A DNA stretch of 5,962 nt from Deltaproteobacteria bacterium (GTDB lineage: Bacteria; Bdellovibrionota_F; JAHFAK01), in contig JAHFAK010000122.1 of the NCBI GenBank assembly GCA_023250585.1, positions 1 to 5,962 on the forward strand, written 5' to 3'. Of the stretch, positions 1-5,962 are shown in pieces. Numbering within the stretch: position 1 is the stretch's first letter; each line of letters opens with the position of its first letter. The notes under the pieces were generated by a model. The model did no database searches, was not told the origin of the DNA, and worked only from the letters and a program-made list of their open reading frames with translations. Made by a program: the position numbers and the translations under genes.

Positions 1-1240
1 TTTTATCATTATCACGGCGAAGTTCGATAATTTCTATTCTAGCCATCTTTAATTGAAGATCCATATCATCAATTTTTTGGGACAAGTTTTCAATCATATC
101 GAGTACAATTTCATGATCGCCAACTTCTATAAGCTTACGATAGACAGCAAGGAGGGTACTTTCAGCTTCTTTGTATTTTTCAAGATACATCAAGCAAGAA
201 AAAATTTCTTTTTGTGCATCAAAAGGTTTAAGATGATTCTCTTCATTTTTAAAATAAGAAAGACAAAGAGAAAAAAACTTTTTCTTTTCAACCTCTGATA
301 ATTGTGAAAAGCAATAATGTTTAAAAATACTCTTTAATTTTATTTGAGATGATCTCGTTTCGTGTACAAGCAAATCATGTTTTAATTGGGCAAGAGGTTC
401 TACGATTAAGTCATCAGTAAAAACTGCTTTCAGACACCGCTCTTCTACAGGAATATTATAGCAGGATAACAATTTGAGTAATTCTAATGTTTTGATGTCA
501 TAAAAACTTAAATAATTATCATAAATAAATTTAATAAAATCTTCCTGATTTAAAAATTGCTGGCTCAAAAAATTTTTTTTGGGATACTGTTTTATCGCAA
601 GTAAAAGGCAGGCCATTCGCATCAATAAAGGATTTCCATCTAAAATATCCGTTAGGCGTTTAATCTCTTCTAAAGACATTTCAGTATAATTATGAAGTTC
701 AAAAAAACCTTGGATGAGTCTTTCTGAATCTTTTTTATCTAAACCTTGCAGTTCAATTCTAAAAGTATTAGGAAATTCATTCTGATCTGATATTGTTATT
801 TGGTGTCTTGAAATAATAATAAGTTTACTTTTCTTTGATGAGTCCACACATACATTATTTAGAGTTTTCAAGACTGATAAGGCATTATCTCCGGTAATAT
901 ATCCAAAATTATCAAAACAGAGAATGGTTTTATTTTTTTTAAGAAAAGCAATTATTCTGTGTAAAGAATCTTCAAAGGAAATAGGTTTATCTTTTTCTTC
1001 TTCAGTAATTAAGCCAAGTTCAAATGCTGTTTGTAGAAGTAACATATTAATGGTAAGATGAGAAGTCACACTGACATAGTGAAACGAATATCCCAGACTT
1101 TCGAAAGACTCTACTAAATCAAAAACAAATTTTGTTTTTCCAATACCAACCATTCCTTCGATAAAAAAAGAACTGGTCTTATGAAAAACTTCGAGAAATA
1201 ATCTCTCTTCACGAATTCTTTTTGTTAGGGTTACAAACAT
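1..1240 (-). CDS. STAND-family P-loop NTPase (NB-ARC/MalT-like), C-terminus cut by window edge
   Basis: This is an open frame of 413 codons from the ATG at 1238-1240, with no internal stop, running off the left edge (last full codon begins at base 4). I translated it by hand and saw no frameshift. The ATPase begins almost at the N-terminus. A Walker A motif, GMVGIGKT, lies at residues 29-36. A Walker B strand, TILCFDN, lies at 105-111 with Asp110; the following Asn is common in NB-ARC-like ATPases. A sensor-like strand, KLIIISRH, is at 139-146, followed by LQGLD at 164-168 and the GNPLL motif (GxP-type) at 202-206. After about residue 220 the sequence is alpha-helical, consistent with a winged-helix/ARM region and the start of TPR-like repeats. 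Such proteins are ATP-driven signalling switches. No effector domain precedes the ATPase, so any output domain (for example a LuxR-type HTH, as in MalT) would be C-terminal and unseen. It follows the TPR gene by 15 nt. The family call is firm; the role (regulator or defence sensor) is unknown. Confidence 0.82.
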   Translation of the reverse strand, partial: MFVTLTKRIREERLFLEVFHKTSSFFIEGMVGIGKTKFVFDLVESFESLGYSFHYVSVTSHLTINMLLLQTAFELGLITEEEKDKPISFEDSLHRIIAFLKKNKTILCFDNFGYITGDNALSVLKTLNNVCVDSSKKSKLIIISRHQITISDQNEFPNTFRIELQGLDKKDSERLIQGFFELHNYTEMSLEEIKRLTDILDGNPLLMRMACLLLAIKQYPKKNFLSQQFLNQEDFIKFIYDNYLSFYDIKTLELLKLLSCYNIPVEERCLKAVFTDDLIVEPLAQLKHDLLVHETRSSQIKLKSIFKHYCFSQLSEVEKKKFFSLCLSYFKNEENHLKPFDAQKEIFSCLMYLEKYKEAESTLLAVYRKLIEVGDHEIVLDMIENLSQKIDDMDLQLKMARIEIIELRRDNDK

Positions 1241-1249
1241 TTTTAGTAG

Positions 1250-1257
1250 CCTCTCTT
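1250..1257 (-). promoter_or_regulatory. Shine-Dalgarno of the STAND NTPase gene, overlapping the upstream stop codon
   Basis: On the minus strand the bases read AAGAGAGG, ending 9 nt before the ATG at 1240. The first two bases of this element lie inside the TAA stop codon (1256-1258) of the TPR gene. The arrangement fixes the start codon and suggests translational coupling of the two genes. Confidence 0.7.
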
Positions 1258-3190
1258 AACATGTTTTTTTCAGAATAGCTAATTGCTCTAATGCTTCTTT
1301 TGCATAGGTTTCTAGAGGATTCAAATAAAGTATTTCTGAAAACGCAATTTCCGCTTTTTCTTTATCATGAAGAGTATCTTTATAAAGAGTTCCCAAAATA
1401 TTTAAAATTTTAATTTGTCCTTCTTTGTCATTAATTGATTGCAAAAGTTTCTCATATAAAAAAGCTTTCTCTGATGGCTCAAAATTTTGGGTATACCGAG
1501 AAATCAATGTCATCCTTTCATCGCTGGTAGACGATTGAGTACTCTGTAAATACAAACGGGCTAATTTCTCATATGATTTATTTGCGCGGTAAACATCAAT
1601 AAGTCGAAGAAAAACAGAGTAATCATGAGAGTCTCTCTTATACATTTCTGCAAGAATTATTTCTAAACTTTTTAAATCTTTTTGTTGGTACTCAAAAACA
1701 TATGAAAGGGCTCGGTCAATAGTATAGCGATCTGTTTCCGTTACGACTGTTTTTGCTTTTTGATAAAATTGCAAAAGTTTTTCCCATTCTCCAAGAGACC
1801 TATAAATTCTTTCCACCTGAAAAAAATTACTATCAAGCTTTTGTGAAATAGAGAAAGCTTCAGCATAAAAATGAGCAGCCTCAAGAAATTGACCAAATTT
1901 TTCTTCTAAAAGATAGGCAAGCTCTTCATAGCATTCTTTCTTTTGCTCTTCGTATTGGCACAACAAAACTTCTTCTTGGAGAATAATGAATAAAGCCTCA
2001 TAATTCTTTTCTTCTCGCAGCAGATGTTTTATTTTCAATGATAAAGAAGGATTATACACATGGTGTTTTATAAGATTTTGATAGCTCTTCACTGCAGCTT
2101 GTTTATTGCCTAATGTAGTATATACATCGCAGAGATCTCCATAATACTTGATTCGCAAGTCTTGAGGAAGCTTTTCCATTTTTTTATTATATAATGTCAG
2201 CAATTCCTCTTTATTCCCTTCTTGTAATAAGATCTTCTCAAGATATAGACTCGCCAGAGCATTGCCCGGATTTTTTTCTAATGCTTTGAAAAAAAATTCT
2301 TTAGCTTTTTGTTTTTTTTTGAGCTTTTCCTCAGCCACATTTCCTAAAAAAGCGTAGATAGAAGATACATCATATTCAGCTTTTTGAGTTTCAAAATAGG
2401 TTTGAAGAATATCAAAAAATTTTTCCCATTCATCTGCAGCATCAATTAAACTCCACAGTTCATGAATAATACTCGATCGAGTAAAAGTTGCCGCATCAAA
2501 GAGAATAAAAAATTCTCGAACCGCATCACGGGGAGGATTAACTCGTTTTGTAACTTTTAAAAAATCACGGGCTAACATATATCCTTCTCGTATTTTATGA
2601 AAAACGGAAAGATACTTTTTATACAATCGATAGAGTTTTCTATAATTATGCGCCAGAAGATACAGCTGCTCAAGCTTGAGAAGATATTTGTAATCCTCTG
2701 GATTTAAAGAAATACGCGTTTCCAAAAGCTCCTTTTCATATTCGCGCAATTCTTCTTTTCCCGTAATAAACAGAAGAATATTGTCGAGGATGTCACAGTG
2801 TTCAGGGGTTGTTACAAACATCGCACGATGTTTTTTATAACGCTCAAGCGCCTTATTGAGTTCACCTATTTTCAAATAAGTTACAATAAGTTCTCGTAAA
2901 ATGAGGACATCGGACTTTTTACGAATAAAAGCTTCTTCAAGATTTTTTGTGCATTGATGATAATCTTTTAAAAGATGTTTATACAGTAATGCAATTTCAA
3001 AATATCCACGAGCTTTATCCTCAGCTGACAGTGAGTAATCAATGGCTTCTAAAAGCTCTTTAATACGTTTTTCAACTTCACGTTTATTAACAACAATATA
3101 ACTTTTAAGGATTGGCATCTCTCGGGACGCAAGATTATTTTTTTCGAGTGAAGCACTATGAATATCTTCTTTAGTATTTTTTTCTTCCAT
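1256..3190 (-). CDS. Large TPR / helical-repeat protein of unknown function
   Basis: This gene encodes 644 residues, starting at ATG 3190. No signal peptide or membrane segment is visible, so a cytoplasmic location is likely. Almost the whole chain is amphipathic helix pairs. Recognisable tetratricopeptide-like units lie near residues 59-92, 93-126, 274-308, 343-376 and 590-625. They show the usual pattern of aromatic or small residues at fixed spacing and ending in Pro or Asn (for example ALEKNPGNALA at 303-313 and ILYLNPLETYA at 620-630). The intervening stretches look like degenerate repeats of the same type. The first 40 residues are charged and probably disordered. TPR arrays are protein-interaction scaffolds; no catalytic motif is seen. 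The Shine-Dalgarno is weak: there is no purine-rich stretch within 15 nt of the ATG. The STAND NTPase gene follows after 15 nt, so the product may partner or regulate that ATPase (inference). Homopolymer runs (A9 and others) occur near codons 291-305. Confidence 0.8.
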   Translation of the reverse strand: MEEKNTKEDIHSASLEKNNLASREMPILKSYIVVNKREVEKRIKELLEAIDYSLSAEDKARGYFEIALLYKHLLKDYHQCTKNLEEAFIRKKSDVLILRELIVTYLKIGELNKALERYKKHRAMFVTTPEHCDILDNILLFITGKEELREYEKELLETRISLNPEDYKYLLKLEQLYLLAHNYRKLYRLYKKYLSVFHKIREGYMLARDFLKVTKRVNPPRDAVREFFILFDAATFTRSSIIHELWSLIDAADEWEKFFDILQTYFETQKAEYDVSSIYAFLGNVAEEKLKKKQKAKEFFFKALEKNPGNALASLYLEKILLQEGNKEELLTLYNKKMEKLPQDLRIKYYGDLCDVYTTLGNKQAAVKSYQNLIKHHVYNPSLSLKIKHLLREEKNYEALFIILQEEVLLCQYEEQKKECYEELAYLLEEKFGQFLEAAHFYAEAFSISQKLDSNFFQVERIYRSLGEWEKLLQFYQKAKTVVTETDRYTIDRALSYVFEYQQKDLKSLEIILAEMYKRDSHDYSVFLRLIDVYRANKSYEKLARLYLQSTQSSTSDERMTLISRYTQNFEPSEKAFLYEKLLQSINDKEGQIKILNILGTLYKDTLHDKEKAEIAFSEILYLNPLETYAKEALEQLAILKKTC

Positions 3191-3205
3191 TTTATTTCAT
3201 AAGGC

Positions 3206-3228
3206 TTTATATGTAGAGTACATATAAA
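3206..3228. promoter_or_regulatory. Perfect inverted repeat in the divergent intergenic region; candidate operator
   Basis: The left arm TTTATATGTA (3206-3215) and right arm TACATATAAA (3219-3228) are exact reverse complements separated by GAG. The 23-bp element sits 15 bp from the TPR gene start (3190) and 14 bp from the start of the plus-strand gene (3243), so it is almost centred in the 52-bp gap. Each arm contains a TATAAA/TACATA-like sequence that could serve as a -10 box on either strand, but I found no convincing -35 box. No T-run follows on either strand, which argues against an intrinsic terminator. A homodimeric repressor or activator site controlling both divergent genes is the most economical reading. 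Confidence 0.5.
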
Positions 3229-3242
3229 TTTCGTCGTGAGTC

Positions 3243-3518
3243 ATGTATACACAAAATTCTAACACAAAGCAACTCAGAGAAATGGATGAACAATTTCTTT
3301 ACTTTCAGGTAGATCCAAAAGAAATCGCCTATATTTCTTTTATTTTTGAAGCGTATGAAGGAATAGCAAAAATGCGCACTCTTAATGCTCCGAGGGGGTT
3401 AATTGAAATTTTTTATCCTGCGATTAATGAAAAGGAAGTTATTGAAATTATTGATGATTTAAAAAAAGAGCTCGTGTGTATAGCCTCTGAAAAACCTGCA
3501 GATTATGTTTCTTTATAA
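3243..3518 (+). CDS. Small DUF4911-like protein
   Basis: This encodes 91 residues from ATG 3243. An in-frame TGA at 3237-3239 rules out any longer version. A second in-frame ATG at 3282 (Met14) would also leave the conserved part intact, and neither start has a well-spaced Shine-Dalgarno. The core, about residues 17-80, reads as a beta-alpha-beta-beta-alpha fold. It has the features I recall for DUF4911: a VDPKEIAYI stretch (23-31), an EAYEG motif (36-40), then TL (46-47), a hydrophobic strand GLIEIFYPA, and a final acidic helix containing DDLKKEL. The function of this family is unknown to me. There is no signal peptide or membrane segment. It is the only rightward gene in the window. It is divergent from the TPR gene, and its TAA stop overlaps the recR stop tail to tail. 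The family assignment is from memory of the motif pattern. Confidence 0.72.
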   Translation: MYTQNSNTKQLREMDEQFLYFQVDPKEIAYISFIFEAYEGIAKMRTLNAPRGLIEIFYPAINEKEVIEIIDDLKKELVCIASEKPADYVSL

Positions 3519-4112
3519 TACTACTCTATACTCAAATGCTTTTCGTAAAGTAACCTGATCAGTAAACTCGAGTGTATGCCCCATAGGAATTCCATATGCA
3601 ATACGCGTAAGTCTAATGCCAAAAGGTTTTATGAGGCCCACGAGATACGTCGATGTTGCTTCTCCTTCAACATTGGGATTCAAAGCCAGAATAATCTCCT
3701 CAATTAAATTTTTTTGAATACGCGTAAGCAATTCTTTACTTTTTAAATCCCCAGGCATTATGCCATTCAGAGGAGAAATCAATCCATGAAGAACGTGATA
3801 GAGTCCACGAAATGTTCCCGTTTTTTCTATAGATTGTAAATCTTGGCAGCTTTCAACGATACACAAAAAAGATTGATCTCTATTGTTATTTGAACACAGC
3901 GAACAGGGATCAGTGGGCGATAAATTAAAACACTGTGAACACAAATGTATTTCATTATGTACTTCAATAATACTTGCGGCCAAATCTTGTAAATAATGAA
4001 TATCTGCTTTCAAAAGATAAAAACCTAAACGTTCAGCTGTCTTTTGGCCAATTCCAGGGAGTTTTGATAAATTATTTACGAGGCGCTCAAACGCATTACT
4101 TTTAGTACTCAT
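3513..4112 (-). CDS. recR: Recombination mediator protein RecR
   Basis: RecR works with RecO (and RecF) to load RecA onto SSB-coated single-stranded DNA in gap repair; it forms a ring-shaped clamp. The 199-residue length is typical. The domains appear in the expected order. A helix-hairpin-helix LPGIGQKTAERL is at residues 18-29. A four-cysteine zinc finger is formed by C58, C61, C70 and C73. A TOPRIM domain begins at FLCIVES with Glu87 and includes NPNVEGEAT at 145-153. The C-terminal Walker-B-like segment YGIPMGHTLEFTD is at 173-185, followed by the TL..A signature. All key residues are present, so the protein should be functional. The ATG at 4112 gives the standard N-terminus, although the Shine-Dalgarno is weak. 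The start lies 17 nt after the dnaX stop, so the two are probably co-transcribed. The 3' end overlaps the convergent DUF4911-like gene by 6 bp. Confidence 0.97.
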   Translation of the reverse strand: MSTKSNAFERLVNNLSKLPGIGQKTAERLGFYLLKADIHYLQDLAASIIEVHNEIHLCSQCFNLSPTDPCSLCSNNNRDQSFLCIVESCQDLQSIEKTGTFRGLYHVLHGLISPLNGIMPGDLKSKELLTRIQKNLIEEIILALNPNVEGEATSTYLVGLIKPFGIRLTRIAYGIPMGHTLEFTDQVTLRKAFEYRVVL

Positions 4113-4129
4113 ATTTTTATTGGTTATAC

Positions 4130-5773
4130 CTACTCGGATTCTTCCACTGCTATAATCTCACCACCAAAACTTTCAATAATTTCCGAAACAGAAGGATGAT
4201 TCTTTAGCCGCTCGGCAGTTTCTTTGAGACGTTTTTGTTCTTCATTTTTAATATTTTCTTCGTGGCTTACGAGATTATCCTGCTTTTCTACAATGGTAAA
4301 AACAATATCTAATTCTTTCCCATAAAAACTCTGCAAAGAACTTTTGAGAATTTTTTTTGTTGTTTCATTATTCACTCGATCAAAAGAAAAGGAATTTTTC
4401 GCAAATCCAATAACAAGCTTTTTGCCATCAAACTCAAGAAAATACGATTGAATAAGACATGACCCTAAATTCGGTTTTTCTTCAGTAAATTTTTTAACAA
4501 AGTGATTCCAATCAAAAATCTCATTTTTTTCCCTTTGCACAATTGGTGGTGTTACACGAGCAATAGATGGAGAAGCAACTTGAGCAGAAGGAATAGTAAA
4601 TTCATTATTTTTCTTTTCACTGGGTTCTTGAATTGTTTCTTTTTGTTTTTCAGTTTTGACTAAAGGAGCAGCAACACTAGTATTCTCAAGTCTTGCAATT
4701 AGATTATTTAATTCTGCAATCGGACGAATTTTACATATACGGAGAACCGTCAACTCAAGAATAATATCACCAAAATCGCTCTCAATCATTTTTTGATACG
4801 CATCGATGAGAACTAAAAGTATTTGGTCCAATTCTTCATACGTAAGAGAAGAACTTTCCAAATTTTCTTTATTCTCTTTAAGCTCACGTTTAATTAATAC
4901 ATCACGAAAAATTTCTATAAGGTTTTGAATAACATCTTGTGAATTGATTCCATTTTTTATAAGTTCCCTGGTTATTCGAATTGCTTCATTACTGTCTTTT
5001 CGTACAATACTTTGTAAAAGTTCTCCGCATTGTTCTTTATCAAATATACCAAGTATTGAGATAACAGCCGCTTCTGTAATCTTTCCTTCGGAATAAGCAA
5101 TCAGTTGATCCAAAAGACTTACAGCATCGCGAAAACTTCCCCCTGCATGTTTGATAACAAGACTCATTGCTTCTGATTCAATAGTTACATTTTCTTCTCT
5201 ACAAATTTTCTCTATAAGTTCTTTTAAAACATTCGTATCAACAGGCCGAAAATCAAGGAGTTGACATCGAGAACTAATGGTAACGGGAACCTTGTGGGGA
5301 TCTGTTGTTGCTAAAATAAAAATTACATGAGACGGAGGCTCTTCGAGTGTTTTTAAAAGCGCATTAAAAGCCTCAAGGGTAAGCATGTGAACTTCATCAA
5401 TAATGTATATTTTGTATGTGGCTCCTGCGGGAAGATATTTCACATTTTCTTTTATTGCCCGTATTTCATCTATTCCTCGATTAGAAGCTGCATCTATTTC
5501 TAAAACATCGGTGCAATTTGAATTTCCAATAGCACTACAGATAGCGCAGGCGTTACAAGGCTCAGGAGTAGGCCCTTTTATACAATTGAGCGCCTTGGCA
5601 ATCAATCGTGCTGTTGTTGTTTTCCCAGAACCACGAATACCAGATAAAAGATATGCATGTGCTATTTTTCCTGAAGTAATTGCATTAACGAGCGTCTGCC
5701 GTATGTGATCTTGACCGAGAAGTTCAGAAAAACGTTGTGGCCGCCATTTGCGGGCTAATACAATATACGACAT
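4130..5773 (-). CDS. dnaX: DNA polymerase III subunit tau/gamma (clamp loader)
   Basis: DnaX is the ATPase of the clamp-loader complex that places the beta clamp on primed DNA; the long tau form also tethers the polymerase and helicase. The chosen ATG at 5773 gives 547 residues beginning MSYIVLARKWRP, the family-standard N-terminus. An upstream TTG at 5809 would add 12 residues not seen in the family. GAGGA lies just 2 nt before the ATG, a tight Shine-Dalgarno. Visible motifs are Walker A GIRGSGKT (45-52), zinc cysteines C63, C72, C75 and C78, DEVH (125-128), sensor 1 ATTD (154-157), the SRC arginine finger (167-169) and sensor 2 GGSFRDA (210-216). The domain III helical collar runs to about 360. 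A low-complexity charged linker rich in K, E, P and Q follows (about 365-415). Last comes a tau-type C-terminal domain ending with HPSVSEIIESFGGEI. The gene sits behind the SRP RNA with no clear terminator between, and recR follows. Confidence 0.97.
   Translation of the reverse strand: MSYIVLARKWRPQRFSELLGQDHIRQTLVNAITSGKIAHAYLLSGIRGSGKTTTARLIAKALNCIKGPTPEPCNACAICSAIGNSNCTDVLEIDAASNRGIDEIRAIKENVKYLPAGATYKIYIIDEVHMLTLEAFNALLKTLEEPPSHVIFILATTDPHKVPVTISSRCQLLDFRPVDTNVLKELIEKICREENVTIESEAMSLVIKHAGGSFRDAVSLLDQLIAYSEGKITEAAVISILGIFDKEQCGELLQSIVRKDSNEAIRITRELIKNGINSQDVIQNLIEIFRDVLIKRELKENKENLESSSLTYEELDQILLVLIDAYQKMIESDFGDIILELTVLRICKIRPIAELNNLIARLENTSVAAPLVKTEKQKETIQEPSEKKNNEFTIPSAQVASPSIARVTPPIVQREKNEIFDWNHFVKKFTEEKPNLGSCLIQSYFLEFDGKKLVIGFAKNSFSFDRVNNETTKKILKSSLQSFYGKELDIVFTIVEKQDNLVSHEENIKNEEQKRLKETAERLKNHPSVSEIIESFGGEIIAVEESE
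4521..4530 (-). promoter_or_regulatory. Candidate programmed slippage site in dnaX (A7 run followed by out-of-frame TGA)
   Basis: On the coding strand codons 415-417 read GAA AAA AAT, containing the heptamer A AAA AAT in the phase required for -1 slippage. In the -1 frame the next codon is TGA (4523-4521), so a shift, or transcriptional insertion of one A, ends the protein at 417 residues. The site lies between the linker and the tau C-terminal domain, where the E. coli dnaX frameshift makes the 431-residue gamma. An AGGGA sequence abuts the run, but it is too close to match the E. coli stimulator spacing. AAT is a weaker slip codon than AAG, so the call is speculative. Confidence 0.3.
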
Positions 5774-5820
5774 ATTCCTCGTGTTATCCCCGCGAATAAG
5801 GGACTCCAAAATTTAGTTAA

Positions 5821-5914
5821 GATAGCTGGATTTCTACACATATAAGAGACCACTACCGCTGCTTCCTTCCGGACCTGACGGGGTTTATAGCATTGTATTG
5901 TAGATCCAGCTACC
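5821..5914 (-). ncRNA. ffs: Small bacterial signal recognition particle RNA (4.5S type)
   Basis: The RNA pairs with Ffh to target membrane and secreted proteins to the translocon. The minus strand at 5879-5858 carries the near-universal core GTCAGGTCC, GGAA tetraloop, GGAAGCAGC. The ends close a long hairpin. GGTAGCTGGAT (5914-5904) pairs with ATCCAGCTATC (5831-5821) over 11 bp with one G-U. The stem then continues as CTACA (5903-5899) with TGTAG (5838-5834) across an AA bulge (5833-5832). The length of about 94 nt fits the short form lacking an Alu domain. The ends are inferred from the helix and from the promoter position, which predicts a 5' end near 5914-5917. No U-rich terminator follows, so transcription may continue into dnaX. 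Confidence 0.95.
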
Positions 5915-5923
5915 ATTGTGGAC

Positions 5924-5950
5924 ATTATAGATGACTCTTCCTTTTTTCAA
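5924..5950 (-). promoter_or_regulatory. Sigma-70-type promoter for the SRP RNA (and probably dnaX-recR)
   Basis: On the minus strand a perfect -10 box TATAAT (5929-5924) lies 7-10 nt upstream of the predicted SRP RNA 5' end. A -35-like TTGAAA (5950-5945) is 15 nt away, shorter than the 17-nt optimum, so the true -35 contact may be shifted a couple of bases. The position relative to the RNA helix supports the -10 strongly and the -35 only moderately. Confidence 0.65.
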
Positions 5951-5962
5951 GAAATTTTATAC

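Noticed and set aside
53-298. Plus-strand open frame of 81 codons
   Set aside because: It is antisense to the STAND NTPase gene, low in complexity (Phe/Lys-rich from A/T runs), and has no recognisable domain.
1-1240. Broken or frameshifted gene at the left edge
   Set aside because: Hand translation gives one uninterrupted frame of 413 codons with ordered motifs; the gene is simply truncated by the window boundary.
3206-3228. Palindrome as an intrinsic terminator
   Set aside because: The arms are nearly all A/T, so the hairpin would be weak. No T-run follows on either strand, and the element lies immediately upstream of both starts.
4351-4358. A8 run in dnaX (codons 472-474) as a frameshift site
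   Set aside because: It contains A AAA AAA in phase, but a -1 shift runs about 25 codons before a stop and would cut inside the tau C-terminal domain, not at a domain boundary.
5403-5708. Plus-strand open frame of 101 codons
   Set aside because: It lies wholly opposite the most conserved part of dnaX (Walker A to Walker B) and its translation resembles no family; it is a shadow of dnaX.
5774-5809. Longer dnaX start at an upstream TTG
   Set aside because: It adds 12 residues absent from the family, whose proteins start at MSY..LARKWRP, and uses a rarer start codon with no Shine-Dalgarno.

Overview
The window is low-GC bacterial DNA (roughly one third G+C by eye). It has a housekeeping replication/repair block on the right and a less conventional two-gene unit on the left. 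Everything points leftward (minus strand) except one small gene. The order small SRP RNA, dnaX, recR is a familiar bacterial arrangement. The small plus-strand gene resembles the DUF4911 family, which I associate mainly with Deltaproteobacteria in the broad sense (Desulfobacterota, Myxococcota, Bdellovibrionota and relatives). I therefore lean toward an AT-rich member of that assemblage, but this is a tentative inference from one small protein and gene order.

Right part (about 5950 down to 3513, minus strand): a promoter with a perfect TATAAT box drives a small (about 94 nt) SRP RNA with the hallmark GGAA-tetraloop domain. About 50 nt further on comes dnaX (DNA polymerase III tau/gamma), whose best start is the ATG at 5773 and not an upstream TTG. 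recR follows 17 nt after the dnaX stop. The ybaB/ebfC gene that commonly sits between dnaX and recR is absent. An A-rich run inside dnaX is phased so that a -1 shift meets TGA at once, which would give a gamma-length product.

Middle (3191-3518): the DUF4911-like gene runs rightward. Its stop overlaps that of recR by 6 bp, and its start is divergent from the next leftward gene. The 52-bp divergent gap is filled by a nearly centred perfect inverted repeat (10-bp arms, 3-bp spacer), an attractive shared operator.

Left part (3190 down to the window edge, minus strand): a 644-residue soluble TPR/helical-repeat protein. Fifteen nucleotides later begins a STAND-type NTPase (NB-ARC/MalT-like P-loop ATPase) that runs off the left edge after 413 residues. 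The second gene's Shine-Dalgarno overlaps the first gene's stop codon, so the two are almost certainly co-expressed. This repeat-scaffold plus signalling-ATPase pair is the part of the window whose biology is least explained. Nothing here identifies its effector or trigger, because the ATPase C-terminus lies outside the window.
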